Of a stretch of 64,000 nt of DNA, positions 50,130 through 58,485 are shown piece after piece. This stretch comes from Oscillospiraceae bacterium (GTDB lineage: Bacteria; Bacillota; Clostridia; Oscillospirales; Ruminococcaceae), in the NCBI GenBank assembly GCA_003531585.1, contig DQFX01000060.1:678-64677 (forward strand), written 5' to 3'. How positions within the stretch are numbered: position 1 is the stretch's first letter; every line of letters starts with the position of its first letter. Made by a program: the position numbers and the translations under genes. Below the pieces are notes generated by a model that did not search any database, was not told the DNA's origin, and was given only the letters and a program-made list of their open reading frames with translations.

Positions 50130-50822
50130 TTACTCCGTTACCGGTTTGCCTTCGCGCGCCAGGCGCTCGCGCTCCGCCTGCGGGAGCCTGAGGTAGCTCG
50201 GCATGAGCGCCGCCGGGTCGATCAGCTCCTTGCCCTGCGCTGCGTAGCATACGCCGCTTCCGCGCTGGTAGCGCAGAATATAGGGAGCAAGCTCATATTT
50301 TTCCCCGGTGGACTTATGCGCAAGCTCTGCGCCGTCGCCTGCGAGTATTATCCTGCCGGACATGCCGGAAAGCTCCTGCGCAAGCTCCTCAAGACGTACC
50401 GCACGGTCGGCGCACTGACGTGTGATGATTCCGCCTTCGCTGCGGAATATCGCGTTGTAGACCTGCCCGCAGCGGGCGTCCATGCAGCAGACGATAGTGC
50501 CGTCAGTTCCGGTGAAATTGTACGCTATCGCTTCCAGCGAGGAGATACCCACGCACTTTTTCCCTGCGCCGTAGCACATTCCCTTAACGGTGGAAACCCC
50601 GATACGAAGTCCCGTGAACGACCCCGGACCCACTGTTACAGCGGCGGCGTCGAGGTCGGAAATTTTCACGCCCGCGCATTTCAGCATGCTTTCCACCATC
50701 GGGAGCAGCGTCTGGGAATGCGTGTGCTTTGTATTCAGGAACTGTTCGGCGATTATCCTGCCGTCGCTGTCCATCAGCGCGCAGCCCGCCGATATCGCGG
50801 AGCTGTCTATGCCTAATATCAT
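50130..50822 (-). CDS. tsaB: tRNA threonylcarbamoyladenosine biosynthesis protein TsaB
   Basis: 230 residues from ATG 50822 (MILGIDSSAISAGCALMD, after AAAGGGAG). ASKHA-fold motifs: DSSAISAGCAL at the start, VGPGSFTGLRIGVSTVKGM (~65-83) and DARCGQVYNAIF. TsaB partners TsaD and TsaE to make t6A37 in ANN-decoding tRNAs. tsaD is not here. It lies 22 bases after tsaE at the end of the parE operon. Confidence 0.94.
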   Translation of the reverse strand: MILGIDSSAISAGCALMDSDGRIIAEQFLNTKHTHSQTLLPMVESMLKCAGVKISDLDAAAVTVGPGSFTGLRIGVSTVKGMCYGAGKKCVGISSLEAIAYNFTGTDGTIVCCMDARCGQVYNAIFRSEGGIITRQCADRAVRLEELAQELSGMSGRIILAGDGAELAHKSTGEKYELAPYILRYQRGSGVCYAAQGKELIDPAALMPSYLRLPQAERERLAREGKPVTE

Positions 50823-50844
50823 GTAGTCACTCCCTTTCAGCCGC

Positions 50845-51498
50845 TTAAAGGTACTGCTTTCCCTCAAGCTCGTTCCAGTAGGGCTTCAGCCCGCGGCTTT
50901 CCATATAGTGCGCGAAAGTTGTGCTGTTGTCGGCGGAAATGCGCGGCTCCGTCCACAGCGCGCCGCAGCCCTCGCAGATACGCACCGTATCACCGGTCTG
51001 CTTCACCACAGCCCTGGAGATCTCATTGCTTCCGCACAGCGGGCAGACAATATGTCCGCGTACCTTTATGCGGCGCTCGTTCTCGCCGGTCTTTTCAATG
51101 CGTATCTTCATTATGGTGCGGGAGCTGTCTCCGGCAAGCTCCTGCTCCAGACCTTCGATGTTCTCGCTCCACTCCGCCGCGATGATTCCTCCGCGATCGA
51201 GGTAGTCGAGGAAACCTATAGCGTAGAGGTCGTCGTAGCTGTCGATACGGTACAGATCGAAGTGGAACAGCGGCAGCCGTCCTTCGGTGTATTCGTTGAC
51301 CAGCGCGAAGGTCGGACTGGTTACGGGGTCGGTGATACCCAGCGCAGCGGCAAGCCCCTTTGTGAAGGTGGTCTTTCCCGCGCCCATGTCGCCTTCGTAA
51401 AGTATGATGTCTCCCGCCCGGAGCTGCGTGGCTATTTCCGCGGAAATACGCGCGGTGTCCTCCGGGCTGCGGGAGATGTATTCAACATATTCTTCCAT
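50845..51498 (-). CDS. tsaE: tRNA t6A-synthesis ATPase TsaE fused to a C-terminal zinc ribbon
   Basis: 217 residues against ~150 in most TsaE. Residues ~1-148 are ordinary TsaE: Walker A GDMGAGKTTF (36-45), SPTFALVNEY (61-70), FDLYRI and the EWSENI motif (109-114). Residues ~149-217 add a domain with C152-P-L-C155 and C175-E-G-C178 followed by GALWTEPR, a zinc-ribbon pattern. The extension may be a formerly separate small protein. The start ATG overlaps the fhs stop by one base (TGATG), so the two are coupled. Confidence 0.9.
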   Translation of the reverse strand: MEEYVEYISRSPEDTARISAEIATQLRAGDIILYEGDMGAGKTTFTKGLAAALGITDPVTSPTFALVNEYTEGRLPLFHFDLYRIDSYDDLYAIGFLDYLDRGGIIAAEWSENIEGLEQELAGDSSRTIMKIRIEKTGENERRIKVRGHIVCPLCGSNEISRAVVKQTGDTVRICEGCGALWTEPRISADNSTTFAHYMESRGLKPYWNELEGKQYL

Positions 51499-53168
51499 CA
51501 GAACAGACCGGTGATCCTTCCGTCTGCGTCAACGTCGATGTTGTCGGCGGCGGGAACCTTCGGAAGTCCCGGCATTGTCATAACGTCGCCGGTGTAGACT
51601 ACCACGAAGCCTGCGCCCGCAGACGCTCTCACGTCGCTGACATTGATTGTGAAATGCTCCGGCCTGCCGAGCTTTGTCGGGTCGTCGGACAGGGAATACT
51701 GCGTCTTTGCAACGCAGACCGGAACTCTGTCAAGACCGAGGCTCTCGATCTCCTTTATTGCCTTGTCGGCCTTTGCGGTGTAGTTAACGCCGTCTGCGCG
51801 GTAGATCTCCTTTGCGATGACGTCAAGCTTTTCCTTGATGGACAGCTTCTCATCGTAGAGGGGCTTGTATTCGCTCCTGGTGCTCTCGATGGTCTCAACG
51901 ACTGCGTTCGCAAGCTCGATTCCGCCGTCGCCGCCCTTGAGGAACACATCTGAGAACGCCACCTTTGCGCCGTGATCCTCGCAGTACTTCTTAACGACTG
52001 CGATCTCAGCTTCGGTGTCGGTGTAGAAGTGGTTTATCGCAACTACGACGGGCACGCCGAACTTCTTGAGGTTGTCGATGTGAACGCCGAGGTTCACGAT
52101 ACCCTTTTCGAGTGCTTCAACGTTTTCCTTTGTGAGGTCGGGCTTTGCAACGCCGCCGTTGTACTTCAGCGCGCGGATAGTCGCTACGAGCACGGTGCAG
52201 TCAGGCTTTAATCCGGCGCAGCGGCACTTTATGTCGAAGAACTTCTCAGCGCCGAGGTCTGAGCCGAATCCTGCTTCGGTGATGGTGTAGTTAGCGAGCT
52301 TGAGCGCAAGCTTGGTGGCTCTTACGGAGTTGCAGCCGTGCGCGATATTCGCGAATGGACCGCCGTGGATAAGCGCAGGGTTGCCCTCGAGGGTCTGCAC
52401 GAGGTTCGGGTTGATGGCGTCCTTGAGGAGCGCGGTCATGGCGCCGACAGCCTTGAGGTCGCGGGCGTAAACCGGCTCGCCGGAGTAGGTGTAGGCAACT
52501 AGGATATTTCCTAGGCGCTTCTTGAGATCTTCAAGGTCGGAAGCGAGGCAGAGGATAGCCATGATCTCGCTTGCAACGGTGATGTGGAAGTGATCCTCAC
52601 GCGGGATACCGTTGACCTTGCCGCCCATGCCGATAACGATGTTGCGGAGGGCTCTGTCGTTCATGTCGAGGCAGCGCTTGAAAAGTATCCTGCGGACGTC
52701 GATACCCAGCGCGTTGCCCTGCTGGATATGGTTATCCATAAGAGCCGCGAGGAGGTTGTTAGCCGCTGTGATGGCGTGCATATCTCCGGTGAAGTGCAGG
52801 TTGATGTCCTCCATGGGAACTACCTGAGCGTATCCGCCGCCTGCGGCGCCGCCCTTGATTCCGAACACCGGACCGAGGGACGGCTCACGCAGAGCCAGGA
52901 TAGCCTTTCTGCCGGTCTTGTTCATGGCTTCGCAGAGACCTACCGAAGTGGTGGTCTTGCCCTCGCCCGCCGGAGTAGGATTGATCGCGGTAACGAGTAT
53001 CAGCTTGCCGTCGGGCTTGTCTGCGAGGCGGTTGAACAGGTTCTGGTTCAGCTTTGCCTTGTAGTGGCCGTACTGCTCTACTTCGTCCTCCTCAATGCCG
53101 AGGTTCGCGGCTATCTCGCCGATCTTCTTCATCTTCGCCTGCTGAGCGATCTCAATATCTGTAAGCAT
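51498..53168 (-). CDS. fhs: Formate-tetrahydrofolate ligase
   Basis: 556 residues, full length. ATP-binding loop NPTPAGEGKTTTSVGL (~63-78), LREPSLGPVFGIKGGAAGGGYAQVVPM (~95-121), and the long family-specific segments DLNLHFTGDMHAITAANNLLAA and KADKAIKEIESLGLDRVPVCVAKTQYSLSDDP. It makes 10-formyl-THF from formate and ATP, for purine and formyl-Met synthesis or acetogenic metabolism. Seventeen bases after parC, so part of the parE-parC-fhs-tsaE-tsaB transcript. Confidence 0.97.
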   Translation of the reverse strand: MLTDIEIAQQAKMKKIGEIAANLGIEEDEVEQYGHYKAKLNQNLFNRLADKPDGKLILVTAINPTPAGEGKTTTSVGLCEAMNKTGRKAILALREPSLGPVFGIKGGAAGGGYAQVVPMEDINLHFTGDMHAITAANNLLAALMDNHIQQGNALGIDVRRILFKRCLDMNDRALRNIVIGMGGKVNGIPREDHFHITVASEIMAILCLASDLEDLKKRLGNILVAYTYSGEPVYARDLKAVGAMTALLKDAINPNLVQTLEGNPALIHGGPFANIAHGCNSVRATKLALKLANYTITEAGFGSDLGAEKFFDIKCRCAGLKPDCTVLVATIRALKYNGGVAKPDLTKENVEALEKGIVNLGVHIDNLKKFGVPVVVAINHFYTDTEAEIAVVKKYCEDHGAKVAFSDVFLKGGDGGIELANAVVETIESTRSEYKPLYDEKLSIKEKLDVIAKEIYRADGVNYTAKADKAIKEIESLGLDRVPVCVAKTQYSLSDDPTKLGRPEHFTINVSDVRASAGAGFVVVYTGDVMTMPGLPKVPAADNIDVDADGRITGLF

Positions 53169-53185
53169 TTTATGTCCTCCGTAAT

Positions 53186-55420
53186 TTACATCAGCGTGAG
53201 CTGAGTTATGTCCTCGTCAGTAGCCGTTCCCGCAGAGGGGATCGACTTTATGCGCAGCGACTCGATGTCCTTAACGCCGCTCTGTTCCGCGGGATAAGCC
53301 CCAGCAAGCTCCGCCTTTGTAAGGCGCATTACCTGCACGCCCTGGGTGTCGCGCGCTGCCTTCGGGAGCACCAGCGCGGTGTTGAACGCCAGCGCCTTTC
53401 CGGCGGTCGAGCGCAGCACGAAATCCGAATCCTGCTTTATCAGGAACATTCCGACAAGCTCCGAAAGGTCGGAGTACGCGCCGGAGAGCTTGCGGCGCTT
53501 GGTCTTGGTTTCGTAGCTTGACAGCGGTACCTTCGCGCACTTGCCGTTCCTGTAGAACGTTACGAGCGTTTCGCTGTAGTCCTCCGTCACCGCCATGAAG
53601 ATTATGCTCTCGCCGTCGTCAAATCCGAGCTTCGCGGGGATATAGTCGCCCATTACGCTCGCCTTGGTCTCGTCAAAGTCGGTGCAGCGGGTCTTGTAGA
53701 CCTGGTGCCTGTCGGTGAAGAACAGCAGCTCCGCGCCGCCGTTGACCTCGCCGGACCAGATTATCTCGTCGTTTTCCTTGAGCTTGTGCTGATTGCTCAT
53801 CCTCAGGGACTGCGGCGTTATCTTCTTGAAGTACCCCTCCCGGGTCAGGAAGATGTTCACAGGACCCAGCTTCACCGGCTCCTCTGCAATGTCCGCGGAT
53901 TCCTCCACGTCGTAGAGGAACATCGTGCGGCGGGGCTGACCGTATTTCTTGGAGATCTCCCGCAGCTCGTCGATTATCAGCTTGTTGACGCGGTTTTCAT
54001 TGCCGAGGATATCCTCCATGTCGGCGATCTCCTTTTCAAGGTCGGCGGTCTCCTGAGTGCGCTTGAGGATATACTCGCGGTTGATGTGGCGCAGCTTGAT
54101 TTCAGCAACGTACTCCGCCTGCACCTCGTCGATGCCGAAACCTATCATCAGGTTGGGAACTACCTCGGATTCCTCGTCGGTCTCGCGGATAAGCTTTATC
54201 GCATAGTCGATGTCGAGCAGTATCTTCTTGAGACCGTTGAGCAGGTGGAGCTTTTCCTTCTTCTTTTTCAGGTCGAAGGCTACGCGGCGCTTTACGCAGT
54301 TCCGGCGGAATACCGTCCACTCGTTCAGTATCTCGTAAACGCCCATTACGCGGGGAGTTCCGTTTATCAGCACGTTGAAGTTGCAGTTGAAGTTATCCTG
54401 TAACGGAGTCAGCCTGAACAGCTTGTTCATAACCGCGTCGGGGTCCTGACCCTTCTTGAGGTCGAATGCCAGCCGCAGACCGGAAAGGTCGGTTTCGTCG
54501 CGGACATCGGAAATTTCCTTCAGCTTGCCTTCCTTAACGAGGTCGACCACCTTGTCGATTATAGCCTCGATGGTGGTCGAGGGCGGTATCTGAGTGACCT
54601 CGATACAGCGCGCGTCCGGGTCGTAGATGTACACGGCGCGTACTTTCACCGCGCCAAGTCCGGTGCGGTATATCTTGTTCATCTCCGCCTCGTCGTAGAC
54701 GATATAGCCGCCGCCCGGGAAATCCGGACCTTTCAGCGTGGAAAGGGCGTCGTGCTCCGGGTCCTTCATGAGGGCTATAGTGGTTTCGCAAATCTCGCTG
54801 AGATTGAACGAGCAGATGTTGCTCGCCATTGATACGGCAAGTCCGAAGTTGCTGTTGACCAGCACCGCGGGGTATCTCACCGGGAAAAGGCTCGGCTCCA
54901 GCATGGTGTTGTCGTAGTTCGGCGACATATCTACGGCTTCCTTGTCTATCTCGGCGAAAAGCTCGGCGCTTATCGGCTCGAGCTTCGCTTCGGTGTATCG
55001 CGAAGCCGCATACGCCATATCGCGGGAGTACGCCTTGCCGAAGTTGCCCTTGCTGTCAACATATGGGTGGAGAAGCGCTTCGTTTCCGCGCGCGAGTCTT
55101 ACCATCGTTTCGTAGATGGCGGCGTCGCCGTGGGGATTGAGCCGCATGGTCTGACCGACTATGTTCGCGGACTTGGTGCGGTTTCCGGTCAGCAGACCCA
55201 TCTTGTACATCGTATAGAGCAGCTTGCGGTGAGATGGCTTGAAGCCGTCTATCTCCGGCAGCGCACGGCTGACGATAACGCTCATCGCATAGGGCATGTA
55301 GTTCTCCTCAAGGGTGCTCACGATGTCCTTCTGCTCGACTATTCCGCTGCCCTCGATGTAAGCCCCGGCTATGGGGGAGCTTAACTTTCTGGGCTGCTTC
55401 TTTGGAGTGTTTTTCTTCAA
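53186..55420 (-). CDS. parC: Type IIA topoisomerase subunit A (ParC/GyrA-like)
   Basis: 744 residues. Breakage-reunion domain with YAMSVIVSRALPEIDGFKPSHRKLLYTMY (~44-72), catalytic tyrosine Y142 in AASRYTEAKLE, and a coiled-coil segment, followed by a short C-terminal beta region. The quinolone-site motif reads NPHGDAAIYE: Ala100 replaces the usual Ser and Glu104 sits at the acidic position. Length and pairing with the adjacent ParE fit topoisomerase IV rather than gyrase. The protein is somewhat divergent from standard ParC. Confidence 0.88.
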   Translation of the reverse strand: MKKNTPKKQPRKLSSPIAGAYIEGSGIVEQKDIVSTLEENYMPYAMSVIVSRALPEIDGFKPSHRKLLYTMYKMGLLTGNRTKSANIVGQTMRLNPHGDAAIYETMVRLARGNEALLHPYVDSKGNFGKAYSRDMAYAASRYTEAKLEPISAELFAEIDKEAVDMSPNYDNTMLEPSLFPVRYPAVLVNSNFGLAVSMASNICSFNLSEICETTIALMKDPEHDALSTLKGPDFPGGGYIVYDEAEMNKIYRTGLGAVKVRAVYIYDPDARCIEVTQIPPSTTIEAIIDKVVDLVKEGKLKEISDVRDETDLSGLRLAFDLKKGQDPDAVMNKLFRLTPLQDNFNCNFNVLINGTPRVMGVYEILNEWTVFRRNCVKRRVAFDLKKKKEKLHLLNGLKKILLDIDYAIKLIRETDEESEVVPNLMIGFGIDEVQAEYVAEIKLRHINREYILKRTQETADLEKEIADMEDILGNENRVNKLIIDELREISKKYGQPRRTMFLYDVEESADIAEEPVKLGPVNIFLTREGYFKKITPQSLRMSNQHKLKENDEIIWSGEVNGGAELLFFTDRHQVYKTRCTDFDETKASVMGDYIPAKLGFDDGESIIFMAVTEDYSETLVTFYRNGKCAKVPLSSYETKTKRRKLSGAYSDLSELVGMFLIKQDSDFVLRSTAGKALAFNTALVLPKAARDTQGVQVMRLTKAELAGAYPAEQSGVKDIESLRIKSIPSAGTATDEDITQLTLM

Positions 55421-55443
55421 ATCTATCTTCCTTTATCGTGGAA

Positions 55444-57429
55444 TTAACTGATATCAGCGGCGGCAAGGTACCTGCTGCCGTTTTCCTTGATGAACCGCTT
55501 GCGCCCTTCAAGGTCGTTGCCGAGGAGCACGTCGAACATCTCGCGGGTAGCCTCCAAATCGGTGGGGTTGACCTTTATAAGGCGGCGGGTGTCGGGGTTC
55601 ATGGTGGTGAGGCTCATCATGTCGGGGTCGTTCTCACCAAGACCTTTGCTTCGCTGTATGGTGTACTTCGCGTCGCCTATCATGCCGAGTATCTTGGTTT
55701 TTTCCGGCTCGGTGTAGGCAAAGTAGGTGCGGTCCTTCGTGTTTATCTCGTACAGCGGGGATTCCGCGATGTAGACGTAGCCCTTCTCGATAAGGGTGGG
55801 GCAAAGCTCCTGTATCATCGTGAGTATCAGCGTGCGTATCTGGAATCCGTCCTCGTCGGCATCGGTGCATATCACGATTTTGTTCCAGCGCAGGTTGTCG
55901 AGGTTAAACGTGGATATCTGCTTGTTCGCCTTGGTCTTGACCTCCACGCCGCAGCCCAGAACCTTTATCAGATTCGTGATGATCTCGCTCTTGAATATCT
56001 TGTCGTAGCTTGCCTTGAGGCAGTTCAGTATCTTACCGCGAACCGGTATCACCGCCTGGAACTCTGCGTCCCTGGCGAGCTTTACCGAGCCCAGCGCCGA
56101 ATCACCCTCCACGATGTAGACCTCGCGGCGGGAAACGTCCTTGCTGCGGCAGTCCACGAACTTGTCGATACGGTTGGTGAGGTCGAGCGTGCCGGTGAGC
56201 TTCTGCAGCGTGCTCTGACGCACTTTGTCGGCGTTCTCGCGTGAGCGCTTGTTTATCAGCACCTGAGTGCCTATCTTTACGGCTTCGTCCGGGTTCTCAA
56301 GGAAGTATACCTCGAGCTGATGCTTGAGCCATTCGGTCATGGCTTCGGTTATGAACTCGTTGGTGACGGCTTTCTTGGTCTGGTTTTCGTAGCTCGCCTG
56401 AGTCGAGAAGTTGTTCGAGATGAACACCAGGCAGTCCTCGATGTCCTCCCACTTTATGCTCTTTTCGCCCTTGTTGTACTTGTTTCCGTTTTTGAGGTAC
56501 CCGTCTATCTGCGACAGGAACGCCTTCTGGAGCGCCTTCTGCGGGCTTCCGCCGTGCTCCAGCCAGCTTGAGTTGTGGTAGTGCTCGATGAACTGCACTT
56601 CCTTGCTGAACGTGAACGCGACGTTCAGTTTCAGCTTGTATTCGTCCTTGTCCTCGCGGTCGCGGCCCTGGCGCTCGGCGGTCCAGTGCTGCGGAGTTGT
56701 CATCGATTTGTCGCCGACCAGCTCAAGCAGGTAGTCGCTGATTCCGTTTTCATAGCAGAATATCTGCTCGGTGAAGGTGCCGTCCTCGTGCTCGTTTTTC
56801 AGCACGAGTTCCACGCCGTCGTTGACTACAGCCTGCCTGCGGAGGATATCCGCGAGGTAGTCCGCGCCGATGTCTATATCTGTGAATACTTCAAGGTCGG
56901 GCTTCCAGTGTATCTTTGTGCCGGTGGTGCCGTCGCCGCGGGACTTCTTGAATCCGCGCTCGTCCTGGGTCACGTTGAAGCCTTTTTCGAACCGCAGCGA
57001 GTAGTTCCACTGACCGCGGCGGCTCTCAACCTCCATGTATTCGCTGGAGAACTGCGTAGCGCACAGACCCAGACCGTTCAGACCCAGCGCGAAGGAGTAG
57101 TTTCCGCCGGAGTTGTTGTTGTACTTGCTTCCCGCATACAGTGTGCAGAATGCAAGCTCCCAGTTGTATTTATCCTCTGACTTGTTGAAATCTATCGGGA
57201 TACCTCTTCCGAAGTCCTCGACAGTTATAGACTTATCCTCGTGAAGCGTGATTATAATGCGCTTTCCGTAGCCCTCACGCGCTTCGTCGATGGAGTTCGA
57301 AATAATCTCGAACACCGAGTGGCGGCAGCCGTCGACGCTGTCCGAGCCGAAAATTACGCCCGGGCGCAGACGCACCTGGTCAGGTCCCTTCAGCGCTACG
57401 AGGTCGTTGTAGTTGTTTTCCTTTGGCAT
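55444..57429 (-). CDS. parE: Type IIA topoisomerase subunit B (ParE/GyrB-like)
   Basis: 661 residues. GHKL ATPase domain (SNSIDEA ~45-51; EDFGRGIP ~71-78; GLNGLG ~116-121), transducer, then TOPRIM with EGDSALGS (441-448, where most enzymes have EGDSAGGS) and DADEDG (523-528, DADVDG in most). The missing long GyrB insert fits ParE. First gene of the operon; its promoter is at 57492-57520. Divergent TOPRIM motifs keep all acidic metal ligands, so catalysis should be intact. Confidence 0.9.
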   Translation of the reverse strand: MPKENNYNDLVALKGPDQVRLRPGVIFGSDSVDGCRHSVFEIISNSIDEAREGYGKRIIITLHEDKSITVEDFGRGIPIDFNKSEDKYNWELAFCTLYAGSKYNNNSGGNYSFALGLNGLGLCATQFSSEYMEVESRRGQWNYSLRFEKGFNVTQDERGFKKSRGDGTTGTKIHWKPDLEVFTDIDIGADYLADILRRQAVVNDGVELVLKNEHEDGTFTEQIFCYENGISDYLLELVGDKSMTTPQHWTAERQGRDREDKDEYKLKLNVAFTFSKEVQFIEHYHNSSWLEHGGSPQKALQKAFLSQIDGYLKNGNKYNKGEKSIKWEDIEDCLVFISNNFSTQASYENQTKKAVTNEFITEAMTEWLKHQLEVYFLENPDEAVKIGTQVLINKRSRENADKVRQSTLQKLTGTLDLTNRIDKFVDCRSKDVSRREVYIVEGDSALGSVKLARDAEFQAVIPVRGKILNCLKASYDKIFKSEIITNLIKVLGCGVEVKTKANKQISTFNLDNLRWNKIVICTDADEDGFQIRTLILTMIQELCPTLIEKGYVYIAESPLYEINTKDRTYFAYTEPEKTKILGMIGDAKYTIQRSKGLGENDPDMMSLTTMNPDTRRLIKVNPTDLEATREMFDVLLGNDLEGRKRFIKENGSRYLAAADIS

Positions 57430-57491
57430 TTATGCATCTCCTGTTTACAGCGGTTAACCACAGACGGGCAAAAAACCGCATTATCATTTTT

Positions 57492-57520
57492 AGTATATCA
57501 CAGTTTGAAAAAAAATGCAA
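57492..57520 (-). promoter_or_regulatory. Promoter of the parE-parC-fhs-tsaE-tsaB operon
   Basis: Minus strand: TTGCAT (57515-57520), 17-base spacer, TATACT (57492-57497). Confidence 0.75.
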
Positions 57521-57536
57521 GTACCAAAGCAAAACG

Positions 57537-57565
57537 TTGACAAATCTCCGGCAAGCAATTATAAT
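57537..57565 (+). promoter_or_regulatory. Consensus sigma-A promoter of the HAD phosphatase gene
   Basis: TTGACA (57537-57542), 17-base spacer, TATAAT (57560-57565): perfect in both boxes, and divergent from the parE promoter. Confidence 0.92.
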
Positions 57566-57594
57566 AGTACTATAAAAATCAAAGGAGAACCAAC

Positions 57595-58227
57595 ATGAAA
57601 AAAGCAATTATCTTCGACCTCGACGGAACTCTCTGGGACAGCTCCGCGAGCGTCTGCGAATCCTGGAACATCGTTTTCAGCAGATACCCTGAAATAACCC
57701 GCCGCCTGACCCCGGCGGACGTCCAGGGCTTCATGGGAAAGACCCTCGACCAGATATTCCCCATCGCGCTGCCGGATACTCCGGACGAACTCCGCCGGAA
57801 GGCGCTGAACGAGTGCGTTCATTACGAGCTGGAATACATCGCGGAGCACGGCGGGCGTCTCTACCCCAAGCTCCGGGAGACCCTCGTGGAACTGCGCAGG
57901 AGCTACGCGCTCATCATCGTCAGCAACTGCCAGGACGGCTATATACAGGACTTCCTCGACTTTGCGGATATGCGCGGGCTGTTCGGCGATTTCGAGAGCG
58001 CGGGCGGCACGGGGCTTTCCAAAGGCGAGAACATCAAGCTGGTGATAGAGCGGAATTCAATTGATAAGGCGGTGTACGTCGGCGATACCCAGGGGGACCT
58101 GGATTCCGCTGATTTCGCGGGGATCCCGTTTATCCGCGCGGCTTACGGGTTCGGTCAGATGAACCGCCCGGTGCCGGAAATACGCGAGTTCTGCGAGCTT
58201 CCCGAAAAAGCCGCCGAAATTATCTGA
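57595..58227 (+). CDS. HAD-superfamily hydrolase, phosphoglycolate phosphatase-like
   Basis: 210 residues. HAD motif I FDLDGTLWDSS (D8 and D10), alpha-helical cap (~16-80), motif II VSNCQDG, motif III Lys in GLSKGENIK (~139-147), motif IV VYVGDTQGDLDSADFAG (~159-175). Most similar in layout to Gph/PgmB-type phosphatases; the substrate cannot be deduced. RBS AAAGGAGA. Strong promoter. No terminator visible before the next gene's promoter region. Confidence 0.88.
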   Translation: MKKAIIFDLDGTLWDSSASVCESWNIVFSRYPEITRRLTPADVQGFMGKTLDQIFPIALPDTPDELRRKALNECVHYELEYIAEHGGRLYPKLRETLVELRRSYALIIVSNCQDGYIQDFLDFADMRGLFGDFESAGGTGLSKGENIKLVIERNSIDKAVYVGDTQGDLDSADFAGIPFIRAAYGFGQMNRPVPEIREFCELPEKAAEII

Positions 58228-58265
58228 TTTACGCAAATTATCAAGACAAATGCTCCTCGGAACGC

Positions 58266-58288
58266 TATAATATAAGTGTAAGCTTACA
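58266..58288 (+). promoter_or_regulatory. Possible promoter and palindromic operator upstream of the AraC-GGDEF gene
   Basis: TATAAT (58266-58271) with a poor -35 AAGACA 17 bases upstream (58243-58248), followed by the perfect palindrome TGTAAGCTTACA (58277-58288). The palindrome sits where a repressor would block the start site. It abuts the repeat element at 58291. Confidence 0.5.
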
Positions 58289-58290
58289 TT

Positions 58291-58469
58291 TAAGGCAATA
58301 CCGCACAAAGACCATTTATTAGATTTTGTACGTGTCTTGCTTGCATCTTTTCCGTCATCTTGCACAATTCGTCCTAGCAAGGCGTCAGCCTTGCGTCGTC
58401 CTCATTGTACAATCTGACGAAAAATCTGACTGCGCAATACACGCACAATCTTTGTGCGGTATTGCCTTA
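58291..58469. repeat. MITE-like palindromic element, copy 2 (compact form)
   Basis: 179 bases with perfect 21-base terminal inverted repeats (58291-58311 and 58449-58469, beginning TAAGGCAATACCGCAC). The internal blocks match copy 1 at 13538-13807, but the terminal repeats differ in sequence from copy 1 while staying complementary to each other. The whole folds into one long hairpin. It lies in the leader of the AraC-GGDEF gene, 17 bases before its ATG. No transposase is encoded. Confidence 0.88.
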
Positions 58470-58485
58470 ACGAAAGGGGAATGAC

